DNA of 57,500 bases from contig SEYY01001046.1 in NCBI GenBank assembly GCA_009176605.1, positions 95,001 to 152,500 of the forward strand, in the 5' to 3' direction. Shown here piece by piece: positions 52,090-57,500 of this stretch (positions within the stretch are counted from its first letter, which is position 1; every line of letters starts with the position of its first letter). A program made the translations under genes and the position numbers. The notes beneath the pieces are model-generated. The model had not been told where the DNA came from, searched no databases, and saw nothing but the letters and a program-made list of their open reading frames with translations. The DNA is from Armadillidium nasatum (lineage: Eukaryota; Arthropoda; Malacostraca; Isopoda; Armadillidiidae).

Positions 52090-53006
52090 ATCTATATAAA
52101 CAAATGTAAATATTTATTAAAATATAATTTAAATTTTTTAAACAATCATTTAATTTAATTAATATCATAAAGACCATATGTAGGAATATAAGGAAACGTA
52201 CAAATTAAACGAAGATTTTTCAAAAGACTTTGGCAAGCAATGATTAAAAACTAATGAAAGTTGAATAATTTAAAAAAATTAATTTGCTTTATTTTAAACA
52301 AATTAATGATCCGAAAATGCTAAAATAATTATTCGTAATAATTTGCTCTCAAATCTGAGTAAGAATACTTACAAAAGGATTTGATTTTAAAGTAAGGCTT
52401 GGTCTATCCATAGGGTCTATCTCTTCCAATCTCCTTAATGTTTGTTTTTATCACGTGACCGTTCAAGATTTGCGCAGCGAAAATTAAAAATATAAATGGG
52501 GTGTTCCACGGTCAAGATTTTTAAAAGATCTTGTAGATTACTATAGCGAAATGTATTTAATTGTGTCCTACGAGTTTTGCTGCAATAATTTTCTGCTCGC
52601 GGCAGCATAAATTGAAGATAGAAACTTACATCTTCATTTTTCGGTACCGCAATCTTGAATGGTCACGTGATGTAAACAAATATTGAGGAGTTAGGCCAGA
52701 GCACTTATTGTAAATATTCTTCTTCAGATAGATTTGATTGCAAATTATTACGGTTAATTATTTTAGCATTTTCGGATTATTAATTTATCTTAAAAGATGC
52801 AAATTAATTATTTTCAATTGTTCGAAATACCGTTTGTTCCAATGTTTTTAATCATAGCTGCCGCCAAAGTCTTTAAAATCTTCGTTTAACTCATACGTTA
52901 TCTTAGATTCCTACATATTGCTTTTATGATATTAATTAAATTTAAATTAATTAAATGACTGATTGAATTAGATTTAAAAATATGTTTACGTTTGTTTATA
53001 TAGATA
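52090..53006. mobile_element. 0.9-kb foldback (palindromic) element
   Basis: The arms are about 400 bp (52090-52485 and 52640-53006). Matching landmarks are ATCTATATAAACAAA versus TTTGTTTATATAGAT at the outside, TATGTAGGAAT and TTAAACGAAGATTTT in mid-arm, CCGAAAATGCTAAAATAATT, and TCACGTGACCGTTCAAGATT versus AATCTTGAATGGTCACGTGA at the inside. The loop is about 150 bp. No ORF. Confidence 0.88.
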
Positions 53007-53017
53007 AGCTGACAATT

Positions 53018-53130
53018 GCTACAGTGAAGTGTCCCACGAAAATCAAGATTCTGCTTGCTGCCGCTGGATTAATATTAATATAAGAAATATTTTTTTTACA
53101 GCGAAGTGACCCACGCAAACAAGATTTCTA
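53018..53130. repeat. Two related short units after the foldback
   Basis: CAGTGAAGTGTCCCACGAAA (about 53022) and CAGCGAAGTGACCCACGCAA (about 53099) are each followed by a CAAGATT motif also found near the foldback loop. Confidence 0.6.
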
Positions 53131-53254
53131 AAAATTTACGCTGCAGGAAAATTATACACATGTATTAGTTATGACCATAGTAAATTGATATGTATCGTGT
53201 TATGACCATAGTCTATGCCCTATGGTTATGACTTATGACATTTTGTTCAATTAT

Positions 53255-53610
53255 TATTTTTGAAGTTGTCTTTTGACAGAATTTTGAAGATGTCCTTTGA
53301 GCTCTCGGAGTGCTTGCTCTGAACTGGTGGTGACCTGAAGGGCAGTTTTTTGTCCACCTGGAGGGACGGCGTATGACCTCGTAGTTGAAGTCCGGTCTCG
53401 GAAACAAAAACAAAAAAAAAAAAAAAAACATGAAGATGTCCTTTGACAGAATTTAGAAAATGTTTTTTGACAAAACATAGAAGTTGTCTTTTGACAGAAC
53501 TTAGTTGTTTTTTGACAGAATTTTGAAGTTTTTTTTTTTATATATATAATTTTGAAGTTGTCTATTGACAGAATTTTGAAGCTGTCTTTTAACAGAACTT
53601 AGAATTATTA
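53255..53610. repeat. Degenerate tandem repeat, unit about 27 bp
   Basis: Variants of GAAGTTGTCTTTTGACAGAA repeat about ten times, interrupted by the insert at 53301-53430. Confidence 0.8.
53301..53430 (+). mobile_element. 130-bp retroposed insert with A-rich tail
   Basis: A GC-rich non-coding body (GCTCTCGGAGTGCTTGCTCT ... AAGTCCGGTCTCGGAAAC) followed by CAAAAACAAAAAAAAAA. Flanked by the identical 16 bases TGAAGATGTCCTTTGA at 53285-53300 and 53431-53446. These are LINE-style hallmarks; the source RNA is not recognised and no A or B box is clear. The host sequence is itself a tandem repeat, so part of the duplication could pre-date the insertion. Confidence 0.65.
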
Positions 53611-53619
53611 GGGGTTATC

Positions 53620-56980
<3,361 letters not shown>

Positions 56981-57065
<85 letters not shown>
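56981..57065. repeat. (TA)n microsatellite before candidate exon
   Basis: About 42 units ending in ATATAG, 19 bases before the candidate ATG. Confidence 0.98.
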
Positions 57066-57067
<2 letters not shown>

Positions 57068-57083
57068 AAGTTTTTGTATCTGA

Positions 57084-57169
57084 ATGATGGCCAAAGGAAG
57101 ACGTGTGACTCAGCAGAGGCATTCTACTCAACCAAAACCTGCCTTTCAACATCAGCAGATTGGAAGAAG
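57084..57169 (+). CDS. Possible start exon of an unidentified plus-strand gene
   Basis: A GC-richer block directly after a (TA)n array ending ATATAG. A TGA sits in frame immediately before tandem ATG ATG. The frame reads MMAKGRRVTQQRHSTQPKPA then FQHQQIGRR, basic and Gln-rich with normal codon composition, and could end at AAG|GTTCAA. Downstream it runs into poly-A. The protein is not recognised. The opposite-strand frame is less protein-like. It may be a real 5' coding exon of a gene continuing beyond the window, transcribed divergently from LAMTOR4. Confidence 0.35.
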
Positions 57170-57232
57170 GTTCAAGAAATTTATTTATTATTTGTTTTAC
57201 TATTTAAAAAAAAAAAATAATTATTAAGAACC

Positions 57233-57500
<268 letters not shown>

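Noticed and set aside
53213..53478. Minus-strand frames reading RDRTSTTRSYAVPPGG
   Set aside because: They cross a retroposed insert with an A-rich tail; the protein-like look comes from a GC-rich non-coding body, and the poly-A tail supports the opposite strand.

Overview
The window is AT-rich animal DNA with spliced genes. I read it as an arthropod, most likely a decapod crustacean. The reasons are very heavy (TA)n and (GA)n microsatellite load, degraded jockey-like and RTE-like non-LTR retrotransposons, hAT and mariner relics, and a Sex-lethal-type gene. The species cannot be fixed from the sequence alone. Almost every long open frame here is a microsatellite read through in frame (Ile-Tyr, Arg-Glu or Ser-Leu runs). 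The real genes are split into short exons that have to be assembled by splice site and protein similarity.

Two minus-strand genes can be built. (1) A Sex-lethal-like RNA-binding protein runs from 26408 down to about 15136. Exons at 26408-26235, 24510-24218 and 18479-18316 carry two complete RRM domains with consistent phases. A Gly/Arg-rich exon (about 15765-15691) and a short terminal exon (15170-15136) likely complete it. An 80-bp exon-like block at 18243-18164, with a strong donor and an in-frame stop as its last codon, lies just after the second RRM. (2) A LAMTOR4 gene (Ragulator subunit) has three exons at 47493-47422, 43871-43751 and 40235-40135. They join in perfect phase into a 97-residue protein close to the usual length of the family. 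A possible start exon of an unidentified plus-strand gene is at 57084-57169.

Everything else is repeat or unassigned AT-rich sequence. Region 1-10 kb: two decayed non-LTR retrotransposon copies, a small MITE, a mariner relic, a third retrotransposon tail and a decayed repeat-associated ORF. Region 10-15 kb: unassigned, probably downstream of the Sxl-like gene. Region 15-26 kb: Sxl-like exons with introns filled by (TA)n, two very long (GA)n tracts, a mariner relic and a 616-bp hAT element with an 8-bp target duplication. Region 27-34 kb: a BED-finger hAT derivative, a 597-bp mariner derivative, a 2.64-kb hAT with a broken transposase, a tRNA-derived SINE and a 167-bp tandem duplication. Region 34-40 kb: foldback repeats, an RT relic and a 1.18-kb non-autonomous hAT. 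Region 40-48 kb: LAMTOR4, with its introns hosting retrotransposon fragments, a nested hAT and a foldback. Region 48-57.5 kb: a pair of inverted MITEs, a 0.9-kb palindrome, a small retroposed insert with a 16-bp target duplication, and more (TA)n.

The most distinctive structural theme is the tie between (TA)n arrays and mobile-element ends. A MITE family built on CGATAC-type hexamers (five clear copies) always sits in (TA)n. Non-LTR 3' ends run straight into (TA)n. Two other inverted-repeat elements are bounded by (TA)n on both sides.
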